Assembly (NCBI RefSeq): GCF_036884655.1
Contig: NC_088357.1
Span: 4,641,001 to 4,705,000, forward strand
Origin: Musa acuminata AAA Group
Lineage: Eukaryota > Streptophyta > Magnoliopsida > Zingiberales > Musaceae
Length of the DNA: 64,000 bases
Direction of reading: 5' to 3'
Part shown: one piece after another, positions 1-11,000 of the stretch
How positions within the stretch are numbered: position 1 is the stretch's first letter
Layout: each line of letters opens with the position of its first letter
The notes under the pieces: generated by a model
Told to the model about the DNA's origin: nothing
The model's input: only the letters and a program-made list of their open reading frames with translations
Databases searched by the model: none
Program-made: the position numbers and the translations under genes

Positions 1-1222
1 AGCATTGCCAAGAAATCCCAAGCCAATACCATCTATTATTTTGGTACATGCATTGCTCACAGATGCACTGGGCATGATATCTCTAAAGATTGACAATCAT
101 CAAGACTGAAAAGCACATGTAATGAAATATGGGTGAATCCTTGTAAAAAGTTGCAATTTTGGTGGGAAATTGTAAAATTTGACAAAGGGGTCTATGAGAA
201 AGAAGCTTGAAAAACCAAATAAAAGTTAGGAAAAAATTATCTGCCGGTATCATCAACAACATGCAATAAGTCAGCCATCAAAGGCCGGCATCACACAATT
301 AACCAAACTGATTGTTCTTTTGGTTAACACGACTTTTAGACCAAAATAATGAAAATTTTTAACAGAAGCTGGTTTTAAAGTAAATCAAAGTTTGAGCCAG
401 GATCTATAGTTCAAGCTTTCACTGATATGATTGAGGCAGGATCCAGAGTTAACACCTATTTTACTGAGAAATCAAATGATAATAATTAAAAAAAAAACTA
501 ATTATATAAAGAAATAACAAAGTTTGAGAAAGAAAATAAGAAATTAAGAAGCTCAACCTAAGCAAATAATTCAGCAATGATACAAAGAAATGACACATAG
601 TACATGATTTCTACCAAAAGGCCACGACTTTGGAGTCATGCACAAGATATGACTTTGGAGCCATGGACAAGACATCTCACATGCAGGTTATTGGCTGAAT
701 ATCGGTGCCCCAGACCCCAGTAGCCAGAGAGTTAGTGGGGTTTGCATGTGGCTTTCTATCGGAAAAAAAAAAAGCATAACAGCAATAGCTTTAAAATTAA
801 CTGGTAATATCAAAGGTGTCACTACTGATCATGGAAGTTGAGGCGTGGGGATTATGTTTGGACCATATTGCCAACTATAGAAAAACATTTGCAGGGAGAA
901 GGCTTCCCTAGAAGTGGAGGGATGAAGTGCATACCAAATTTAAGTGCAAGATGCATGAACCAGGCACTTCTGAAGTTGCAAAGTAGATTGTTATTCTTAC
1001 CATGATCTCACCAAGATGACATAAATAAACAAAAACAATTGAATGCAAAGCATAATCAAACTAGAAACTATTTCAACTTTGTGGAAACTTAAACATGGTC
1101 TGAATGGGAAAAATATCACTGCTTCTGCGGCTCTGCCACCACCAGAACAATATAAGTTGCCTTTGTAGTTCTAATTGAAACATATCAAAAGAATACCACA
1201 GATTTCTGCAAGGATAAGTTAC
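1..1222 (-). other. Presumed intron of the SCPL gene
   Basis: I searched the minus strand for the terminal SCPL exons (a GDHDMCVPxTGSEAW-like block and a GxGHT-like His block) and found neither. The open frame stops at the donor following 1223 (exon ends TTC AG, then gtaact). The sequence is AT-rich and has no other coding signal that I can support. Confidence 0.6.
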
Positions 1223-4200
1223 CTGAATATGAGTGCACGGTAACCACCATATGTAAGGTTCTTGTGATACTTGATCATACTTCCAGCATCATGCTGGAAG
1301 GAAATATTATCTGTACACAACTCCCATGGACCCACTACACTTACCTGAATTGTTTCATATGAGAGGCAAAAGAATATAAGACAAACAATTTAGTACTTAA
1401 GTAATTAATTGCCTTATAACTTCTTATCTATACTCTGGATCATATACCGGTTGAGCATGTATTGCAGATCTCACTGCTTCATTGTTCAGCCATGAAGTTG
1501 CAACTTCATCATCCTACAAAATAGTCAAGATTAGGAATCGCAAATGATGCAAGATAACCAATATGATCTAAAGATAAGTGTAGATGTTGATCTCTCCAAA
1601 GCCAGTACTTTCAGCATCATCTTTCATCTGGGGTATCAAATTTTGCTAATTATGAGTATAATTCCTAATCAATGAATTTACAACATAGGATAATTATACA
1701 GACATGGCTATGAAACAATATTTGTATTGAATAATGACCCACAACTAAGAAGATAATGATGATTTATGCCCAGCCATCATGATGGGTTGGGTACAAAAGT
1801 TATAATACACAGTCAAGCATGTTCTAAGACATTTACACACATAAGAGTAAATCAGTGAATATAATTGGACTATTAATAGTCAGAAACCAAATGAAAGGTT
1901 GTGCCAGTACTAACCGTGCAACAACAGATAGACCAATATATAGAGCAAGAAGGTATGAGAACTCATTCAACCAAATACTTTGAAAAACATGGGACAAAGA
2001 GAAAAGGTCAAAAAACAATAACATTATGAACAAAAATAGCGTCTAAATAACTAGAAATATACAACCAATCTAATAAATTTTAAAAATAACATAGACTATA
2101 TAGATTAATGGTATTTGTGTTTATATTCTGTTGAAGAATTACGAAAAGGATCGGACTTTGGAATTGGGTCAGATTTGGGGAAAAAATCCATGTCAATTAT
2201 TGGACAGATCTGAATAACAGGCTCATAACCTAAACCTCAAGATTATTTAGCAGCCAAATGACAAATTCGTCAAATTCACATATGCCATAGTACTTACCAT
2301 ACAAGGAACTGAACTACCAAGTTCTGGCCATGTCGGGACATGTCCTTCTCTTACTGGAGCTCTCAGAGGCCAAGAACGACCAAAAATTCTTTTTCGAACA
2401 GGCAGTGGTCGATTGGTCTCCCCCAATCTTCTGAAACTTGATGGCAACTTGTTATGACGAACGGTAACTTTCCTGATTTCAGGCCTATGGTAGCATGGTT
2501 CAAGGATATCATAAATGTTGAGGTCCTCAAGTGCCTGGATATGAAGGATGAAAAGCTCTATGTATCATTAGGAAAAAATAATTGATTGAGAATAAAAAAA
2601 AAAATTATAACCTTATCAACTTTTGCTAGCTTGGTTTCACAGATTTCATTTTCTGGATTCCAGTAGCTTCCCTTACAAGCAGTATTAACCTCCTGAATAG
2701 CAGCACACAATCTTATAACTGGGTTAAAAAGCAAATGAAATTGCATGATGAACAAGCAGATAAGAATATCCACCTAAGCGATAGCTATGTTAACCTAAAA
2801 GTTAAGATTAAAATCAAGTTCAGCATTATAAGAAATTAAGAATTAAGAATTAAGAAACTCCTATTGTGAATCTTAGTAGCTTCAGAAAATGCATTCAGTG
2901 ACTTGGCATGGTGAAAACAATACCTGAAACAAGTTGGTTGATATAAGACCCATTCCATATGCAAATGGTACAAGAGCATCACCATCAAATGCCTCATCAG
3001 TGACACCGTTTCCAACCATATAGCCCTGTATGGAGAATAAGGGTGTTAAAGGTATATCTTCGTGTATGGTGAGAAAGAGAACAAAGTGCTCAACATATTC
3101 CGACCTTGAAATTCAGAGTAGGCGTCATGCCAGATTTAATTCCTGTAAGAGACTTTGATTAATAAACAAAGACAGAGAAGAAGAAACTAATCATATCCTC
3201 TAAAATAGTGTACATCCTCTAAAATAGTGTACCATACCTTGAACAACTTCAGAAGCAAGAGTTGGAACGTAAACTCCAGCATACGACTCTCCAGAAATGT
3301 AAAATGGATTTTCAAGGAACTCTGGATATTCCCTAAACCACTGCATGGACAATCAAATTATGTGGGAAGGAAAAGAATTAGGCTCCTGCTAGATAAAGCA
3401 TACAAAACAACTGATGTAGATAGAATCAAATTTCAGATATAGTTTTGTTATATTTCAGAAGTCTGAAAGGAAAATTATTTATGTTATCTGGACCAAAGTA
3501 CTACTTTTTTTTATTTTCTAAAAGTACTACTTGAATATGTTAATTCACACCTTCAAAAGGAAGGTGTGTGAATCAGAAGCTGTCTTCAGATCCCCAGTAT
3601 TGTAGTCCGACTGATCCGTCGAGTATGACATTCCTACTCCAGCCGGAGAGTCCAAATAGATGATGTTAGAGACCTGAGATCCAAAATTCATCAGAATGAT
3701 CAGGAAGCAGGGAAACCATAAAAATTGCCAAGCTCCCAATCCAAATCAAAATGGCGGACCTTCGACCAACTATAAGGATTAAGATGCAGCTGTGGAAGGC
3801 TCCCACTCGCCACCCCCGATTGAAAATTGAATGGACCTGTTATGCAGACTAAAACTAAGGATCCACGATACTGAAAAAGCTGGTGTTTTTCCCGTGCTAA
3901 CTACAGTTTCAGAGTAAATTGGCTTCTCATTTATTCAAAGACTTTTGATACTAGAGAGTGATACATCACGTCAAGAGTTTAAATTAGAAGAGAATATAAC
4001 AGAAGATTCTGTAAGGATTAGTCTGGAGAATAGCATTCACGTAACCATTGTACCATGCTCATAAACGAAGCCGTCGAAGCTGGAGCATCCCGGTCCGCCA
4101 TTAAGCCAGAGCACCACCGGATCCTTGGAGGGGCTTCTCTCGGAGACCACAAAGTAGTAGAAGAGCTTCCTCCCATGGTCCTCATCTACAGTCACAAATC

Positions 4201-4439
4201 TATTCCCCGCATAGAAAAGGGGAAAAAAGATCAAAGAACGAGAATATACGAATACCAAGAAGGCCTTATTCTATCAGTACTCGATACCCGGCATAGTGAG
4301 CCGATGGGAACGTTCCATTGAATCCTGGCAAGTAAGTGACGCGAGCATCCTCGGGGGCCGACGAGGACAAGTAGAAGCCACCGCTGAGGAGCAGCAGCCC
4401 CAGCTGGAGAACACATCGGCGAGAGGTAGAATTGGCCAT
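1223..4439 (-). CDS. SCPL20: Serine carboxypeptidase-like protein (SCPL20-type), 5' eleven exons, 3' end off window
   Basis: Peptidase family S10 alpha/beta hydrolase; members act in the vacuole or secretory pathway as carboxypeptidases or, in some clades, acyltransferases. Exons read on the minus strand: 4439-4288, 4199-4054, 3836-3760, 3673-3551, 3340-3238, 3142-3105, 3025-2924, 2692-2612, 2534-2298, 1513-1448, 1344-1223. All introns are GT-AG and the phases join without a break, giving about 415 residues of an expected ~490-500. The ATG at 4439 opens a signal peptide (residues 1-27, Leu-rich). The oxyanion-region motif LNGGPGCSS lies at about 83-91, and the nucleophile motif GESYAG at 183-188 makes Ser185 catalytic. 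[13 protein letters not shown] and the [20 protein letters not shown] segment are typical of the family. The block [19 protein letters not shown] resembles the SCPL20 subgroup. The exon(s) with the catalytic Asp (GDHDMCVP-like) and His (GxGHT-like) are not in 1-1222, so they must lie to the left. The SCPL20 assignment is from family memory; the S10 assignment is firm. Confidence 0.9.
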
Positions 4440-4660
4440 GCGTTGCCGCAGGGAGATATCGCCGCCGTGGAATTTAAGAACAGGAAAAGCTTCGGATCCA
4501 AAACGTTTCCATTACATTGGGGACTGGTGGGGCCCGCGACGGATGATGGGTTGGTCGACCCATACGGGGCCGCTGTCAGTAATTGATTTCGCAGCACGCG
4601 TGCGAATTGATTCTTTTGTTTGGATTGGGTACAAAACAGATTTATGTATGGGTTATTTAA

Positions 4661-4776
4661 ACCGTCCATCCCACTCTCTCTTATCTTAACCGTCCTTTTA
4701 AATAAATATGGTTCTGCTGGCCTTTTTCGTATAAGGTCAGTAGACGGTTGAGATTAAAACAAGTAAGATGGACGGT
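4661..4776. repeat. Imperfect fold-back (inverted repeat) upstream of SCPL
   Basis: The arm at 4661-4694 begins accgtccatc. The arm at 4743-4776 ends gatggacggt. They are reverse complements over 34 bases with 26 matches, separated by a 48-bp spacer. The arm ends (ACCGTC / GACGGT) are perfect. It lies about 220 bp upstream of the SCPL start codon, so it is either a small MITE remnant or part of the promoter. No target duplication could be defined. Confidence 0.55.
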
Positions 4777-7520
4777 AATACATGCTCTTTTATGAATCAA
4801 ATTGCAACAAGTTTGCATGCGTTTTTGTTCGTGACGCGTGCTTTATTGTCCCCCACTCGTCTCGTACCATCACATTGGCGAAGCGTCCGAGCTAACGACA
4901 AAAGACAGAAGCAATGAGAACAGACGTTTTTTTTCCCCTTATCCTAAAAAAAAAATCATTTACTGAAAAAGGATTACATTTTTTATTATAGTATTTCATT
5001 TCAAAATATTTATATTTCAAGAATTTTTATTAATTATTTATTATATTTAAAGATTTTTCTCAATATTTGGATAATGATTCTTTGCAAGTAAGTCATGAAG
5101 ATAACTCTTTTATTTGCAATATATATATATATGTATACAATATATATTGCTTTTATTTATGTTAAGTTTTTTTTATCAAGTGAGATTTTTTTTATCCTTC
5201 TCTATTTAGTCGATCTTTTTCATAATACATAAACCTTTTTGTGCTATTTCTTATCTTCCACTTAATATTTTCCCTTTTATATTTCGTTTATTGTTTTATT
5301 TTAATACTTTTAAAATTTTACTCTCCTCCAGTTTTATATTATTTTATATTTTATATTTTTATATGAAGATCTATTCTATTAATTTATCATCTTGAATTCC
5401 TTTTATGAGTACATGTTCTATGCTTGCCTTTTATTTTCTTTTATCTTTAGTTCTACTATCTCCTTTCTCTTGAATCTTTATATTTAATTTTTTTATTAAT
5501 TAATCGACAAGGGTTTTAATTCTGGTTGTTTTAATCAACCCTGCTTGCCATCTGGTGTTATTATCTAATCATATGTAGTTAGATATTTTGTAATTTTTGT
5601 TTAGTATATTTGTTTTATAAAACAAATATCAAATTTATTCATGCATATCAAGATGACGAGTTAACAATGATTTTACTCATAATACTTCGATGATACGCTA
5701 ATAATATTTCTTGACATTTTTAATACATAATTGATATTTTTAATTATTTTTTACCGTAAATATTACATTTGATTGCAGACAATATCCTGACTCGGTCGTC
5801 ATATTGATGTGCCAAAATATATTCTTTTGTGCGCATTACTTGTGTATGTTTTCGAACATCATAATTAAAATCCTCGAAGGTTTCACATCATCAAATTATT
5901 TGATGGGACATTGAGCAATTCCAACCAAAAGTTCCATGCACCAAACAAATGGTAAGTTATTGATCTCAGTTTTGGTTGTTTAAACATTTTATTTCGTTGT
6001 TATATAGCCAAATTATACCATTCATGTTAGTAATCGAACCAAACCTTCTTATACACATATTAAGCCTTTCATTGAAGCTTCATTACATCAAAATTAAATG
6101 CATGACATTTTCTAAAAATATACCTTAAGAAAATGTTACACTTATCAATTGGAATATTGGGTGAAAAAAATTTGTAATGTTTATTCCTAAATGTTGATCA
6201 TAAAAATATTCGATCGATAAGATTAATTATCGTGTGATCGTTTTGAATATTTCAATTAGGGATCGAATAAATAAATATTCTTTCTTATGGGAAAGATATG
6301 CTCCTGAGTCTCGTAAATATAATGTCGATATAATTCAATCATCATTTTTTTAATATTATTACGTGAAGATAAATAATCATGTGTTTTATTTTTAAAATTT
6401 TTCTTTATTATAAAATATTTAAAGGATGATATAACTATTCATTTTGGGTTTTTTCCCCCATGGTATCATTCATCTTTGGTTCTATCTAGCGGTGCCCTTA
6501 TTCCCTTGGTTCCAAAAATATACTAGATTGCACATTCCAAAACATCATATTATTTTGTGAATATATTAGAAATAAGTATATACAAAATATACTATAATTG
6601 AAATAAAGACACATAATATAGTATAAACTAACTTATGATTGTTTTCAAATAGACAAATATATTGGTTGATATTTTAGAATATGCAAAAAAATTTATATCA
6701 TATGATATATTTGAATATTGTTATATCATTTTTTATCTCATCATTCATAATATTATGTAATTGGAACTTAGGAATTTGTTGTTATTGTTATTGTATTTAT
6801 AACATTGTAAACTTAAACAAAAGATAATATAATTAATAAATATTAACTTAAGATACAATACAAAGTACTTTCTTACTCTCGGTGCAATTTCAAAAATATA
6901 TTTTTATTTATTTATAAAAATATAAAAGACTTGACTTTTATATTAGTCACATATTTTTTTAATGTGACTATAGTATTTTCATCAATGTATCAACAATACT
7001 ATAAATATAAATAAAAACATTGCAATTAAATCTGTTCACTTAATCGATCGCTCCAATGTGCAAATGACCAAAGCTATTTTATTTAGGATGTTGTGGGCAT
7101 TTGGGTAAGAGAAAAAAAATAAAAAATAAGAATTTACTGATGATATATCGCTACATCTTAATTTAAGCCTTTATAATCAAAATTTCAGATATATATTTTA
7201 ATAAAAAAGATAATTCGAACATGGCCAAATCCGACTGTATGATGCAGAAATATTACCCTAATTGGGCCATCAAGACGTATAGGATTGATCACGATGATCG
7301 AGACCGAGTCCCGTTTGGTGATGATCGGGCTTTAGAATTATATAAAAATAAAAATATTAAATTTAATTTCGGTTTCAATTCCCAAAAATTAAATTTTATG
7401 TGAAATAGCATGCTATTATCCTTCACATTTAAGGACTGACGCACAGGATGAGAAAAATGTGAGCAACAGAAATTTCCAGACTAACTTGCCGTTGGGTTCA
7501 AGCACCAGCGACGCTTACCT
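4777..7520. other. AT-rich intergenic spacer between two divergent genes
   Basis: Very AT-rich DNA with homopolymer runs and a short (TA)n/palindromic tract at about 5119-5150. There is no ORF with family resemblance. A 60-codon frame at 7221-7403 has no recognisable domain and no conserved neighbours. I see no RNA gene or intact mobile element. Confidence 0.6.
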
Positions 7521-7526
7521 TCTTAC

Positions 7527-7649
7527 CACGTGACGCCAATTACTCTTTTCCAACGCCACCAAACCTCGATTTACGTGGCCCATCAGATCGGACGGTCACG
7601 AATCACTCATCCGTAACGATTGCGGGATCCCTTACGGTCGGCTATAAAA
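7527..7649 (+). promoter_or_regulatory. VPS13 core promoter: G-box, CCAAT, site II-like motif, TATA box
   Basis: A perfect G-box core CACGTG is at 7527-7532 and CCAAT at 7536-7540. GGCCCA (reverse of the site II motif TGGGCC) is at 7577-7582, directly after an ACGTGG. TATAAAA is at 7643-7649. A CT-rich stretch from about 7660 to 7800 resembles the pyrimidine patch near plant transcription starts. The GC content jumps relative to the spacer. The transcription start is inferred to be about 7670-7680; it is not shown directly. Confidence 0.6.
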
Positions 7650-7896
7650 CGGTGCCGGCCTGCCTCCTCTCATTTCCGTTCCGTTTTCTCGACTCTCTCT
7701 CCAACGCCCCACCCCCACCCTTCCTTATACGAGACGCTCGTCGCCCTCACTTCGGTTGTTTCTCGACTTGTCTCCTCCTCCTCCTCCGCCTCATTCTCCA
7801 CCCCACGAGGCCCGAGCTCCGCGTCTCGTCGATTGCCGGTCTCTTAGATTCCCATAGATCGACGCCGATCCGCGACTACGGTCGCGAGGCTAGGGC

Positions 7897-7923
7897 ATGG
7901 AGCCTGTCTTCATCGGGGCTTAG
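7897..7923 (+). promoter_or_regulatory. Upstream ORF 1 (MEPVFIGA, 8 codons plus stop)
   Basis: ATG in a reasonable context (G at -3 and at +4), ending in TAG at 7921-7923. It lies in the inferred 5' leader of the VPS13 mRNA. Upstream ORFs commonly reduce translation of the main ORF; that role here is inference. It lies in the first copy of the 69-bp duplication. Confidence 0.6.
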
Positions 7924-7965
7924 CAAGTCGCCGTGATCCGTTTTCTCGGGCGGCAAGGCTAGGGC

Positions 7966-7992
7966 ATGGAGCCGGTCTTCGTCGGGGCTTAG
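7966..7992 (+). promoter_or_regulatory. Upstream ORF 2 (MEPVFVGA), duplicate of uORF 1
   Basis: Same length and frame as uORF 1, 69 bp further on. The two base differences inside the ORF are one silent (CCT/CCG) and one conservative (ATC/GTC, Ile to Val). The stop is 34 bp before the main ATG at 8027, close enough to influence re-initiation. Confidence 0.6.
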
Positions 7993-8026
7993 CAAATCGC
8001 GGTGATCCGTTTTCTCGGGCGGCACT

Positions 8027-11000
8027 ATGTTGGAGGCGCACGTAAGATTCTTCTCGTTCGTTTATTGTTGATTTAGATGGCAAAATATGAGCCGATAGGA
8101 AGACCCAATGGGTCGTGCGCATATCAATGTTTGATCGATGGTGTTGCTGATAATTGGGTCGTTGGCACCTCTGATATCCTTGGTTCCACCTGTGATCTCG
8201 CTAGAGTAGCATTTCTTCTAATTATACTTGTTAGAGGCAACGGAACTTCACATGCCGTAACCCTATCCATCATTACCTAAGACGTAGGTTACCGTCAGCG
8301 AACTATTATATTGGAAGTAATCGTTCAGAATAGCTAAAGCATCATAATCAAAGATGGAGAATTCATCTTATGGGGGCCCTATGGTTTTACATAAATTAAA
8401 TCAGTCACCTAATTCTAAAAATTGTATACAGTTTGTTAATCTAAACATCATTATTAAAGTTAACGGAGATACCAATTAATAAGTTGAGATTTGAGATGTA
8501 ATTGATTCTGTTTCATTTAGAAAAACATGCACTACAGAATCCACCAGAAAGTATCTAGTTGGTTCTACTATCAGAATATTGGACTTGTGAAGAGCCTTAT
8601 GTTCAACATCAGTCAATCCGGTCTAATGGAATCATTGTATATTTCGTGAAGAAACTAAACAACCAAAATTTATGAAAATCCGAACAAATGCATTACTCGA
8701 AGTGGATAGGAATTTAGTTGATCGAACCATTGAAGAAATTTAATGTTCTTTAATAGTCCCCTATCAAGCGTCAAAACTTATCCTACATAATCTTCTTGGA
8801 CCAATATTTAGAGAAAGTTGAAAAACCATGAGCAATAAAGAAAAATGTCACATAGATATGAACATTGGCTGTGAAACTAAAATCTAGGCATTAACAAAGA
8901 CTAAGAGAGGCATTAACAAAGACAGCGAGAGAAGTGAGTCCAAGCATACCCGGAGGCTTTGAAAGCCGATCAGATGAAATGCAAAACAAGGAACAATTTC
9001 ACATTGGGCCTTTCATTTTGAAAATGATATTTTTTCCAATTTGCTCTTTATCATTAAAGAATGGTGTTATCACACATTGATTCATAGTGAAAAGGTTACC
9101 CAGAAAAAAAAAAGGGAAAGAGAAAGGGGTCAGTTTGGGATTTTGGAATCTTAATATTTGAAGTACAATAACATACGCCCCCTCCCCTAAAGGATCATAG
9201 TGGTTATCTACAATCATTATTCATTTTTAATCTGATTTAAATCAATTGTTGAACGAGAAAAGTGATCTTTAAATAGTCATGACTACTGCATGCAGTAGAA
9301 CCAGACACGGTCAAGAGAGGGTTCCGCTACAACAGTTGTGCTTTTGTTGTGTGAGGTTGTCTTACATGTTCAGGGTGAAAGGTAGAAAAACAAGGGTGGA
9401 GGAGGTGATAGGTCAGTGATAGTTGATGCTAAGGAAGGAAGGAAGTGCAATGTAGTGGAATATGAGAGAAGAAGGTGATGTGTTGTCATGGGCATAACAT
9501 TCTATTTTAGATGCTGTGATGCCTTGTGCTTGAGTCTATGTGCACTAGTGCTTCACAATTATGACAAAAAAATAAAAAATAAAGCAAGATAATAATCAAA
9601 GTAATGATAAGATAAACTATAGCAAAAGATATCTGGATTACTATATCATAAAAAATCAATGCTTAGTGGTATCTTAAATGGGCATCAGGATTATCATAAG
9701 ATGCAAAACTTGTGTGAAGGTATAGTATGCTAGTCAATATAATCTATCTGAAATGATTAAAAGAACTACAAACATATCATATACATAAATCTCAAGTGTA
9801 CCAAGGAATATCCATAATCTCCAACTTTTACAAAATTTTAAATAATAATACTTTATATGATGCTACTAATTAAAACCTTGATTGTCTTTCAGTGCCCTTC
9901 CTTTTGCTTGAGGGGATTTTCAATTTTTCTTGGGAAAAAGATCCAACTTAACACCCTAGCTTCAATGAGTGGTTTATTACTAGTGCGATATGCTTTAGTA
10001 ATCTGAAATCGTGACATTGTAAGAACTTATATGTATTATTTATGACACTACTGATCACAAGGGAGAAGCACAAATGAATTCTTTAATGCCTAAAAAAGCA
10101 TTGTACTTTTAAATGTTGAAATACTGTAAAAACAGCATGCATATCAAAGTCGTGTTAAACATTAGCCTGAAGAATAATTTTTTTGTTTATTTAATTGTTT
10201 GTTGTATTATTGATGGTTGACTTATTTTGTTCTCTTTCAATGATCCATGTACTGTCATATTAATGCAAGATGATATGGAAATGCTAGTCCTAATGAGCTT
10301 TGCTTTGTGTCACTATAATAGGTTCTCTATCTGCTTCGGAAATATTTGGGAGAATATGTTGAGGGGCTTTCTGTTGAAGCTCTTAGAATAAGTGTTTGGA
10401 AAGGTTCGTACATCTTACATGAGTTTTGCAAAGTTTGTTATGATCATTGCAAGCTTCACTTTCTTTCTTTCTTCCTATTGCTATAGAATATAGATACTCT
10501 CTGTATTTGAAAGCATGCTTAAATTATATAATATCGCCAGAGTTTTTGATATCTTTGTTTGTTTTTTTAGCTGCTAATGAAATTCGTTTGGAAATAGGAT
10601 TTACTTGACCAATTTACCACTAGGTTTGCCATTCTTAGATGACACTTTGGGTTTTGAGTGAGAATTATTTACCAAGAAGGCAATCCCTCTTCTCTTGCTC
10701 TAATTATTATCGTCATCTCTTCCATCATTTACCAGTCCTTAATACTGTCTTGATTGCAATAATAGTGTCTCTTATCCCTTTCTTTGCCTTTCTTGCTCTA
10801 GTCCTCCTTAAAAGGAAAGTTTCCTTTTCTATGTCTACTATGTCTAGTGGAAGTACTCTTACTCAGATTGTCTCTACCTGATCTGGATCAAATTAGACCC
10901 CAATATAGAACTGTGTTCATATGTATAGGGTATGGGTTGAAGTTATTATTCACTGTAAGTTTGGGTCTGGGTCTATTTTCTGTATGGATGGATCTGGGCC

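Larger units (their letters stand above)
7887..8024 (+). repeat. Two-copy 69-bp tandem duplication in the VPS13 leader
   Basis: Unit 1 is 7887-7955 and unit 2 is 7956-8024. The units differ at 4 of 69 positions and abut exactly. Unit 2 ends 2 bp before the main start codon at 8027. Each unit contains a short upstream ORF, listed separately. Confidence 0.9.

Noticed and set aside
4274..4689. Several overlapping frames on both strands around the first SCPL exon
   Set aside because: Shadows of exon 1 (4439-4288), whose frame is fixed by the signal peptide and by the join to [12 protein letters not shown].
7221..7403. 60-codon frame in the intergenic spacer (MAKSDCMMQKYYPNW...)
   Set aside because: No recognised family, AT-rich context, no promoter or splice signals; expected by chance.
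7620..7936. Two overlapping Pro/Ser/Arg-rich frames in the VPS13 leader
   Set aside because: They are readings of the CT-rich leader without an ATG start in good position.
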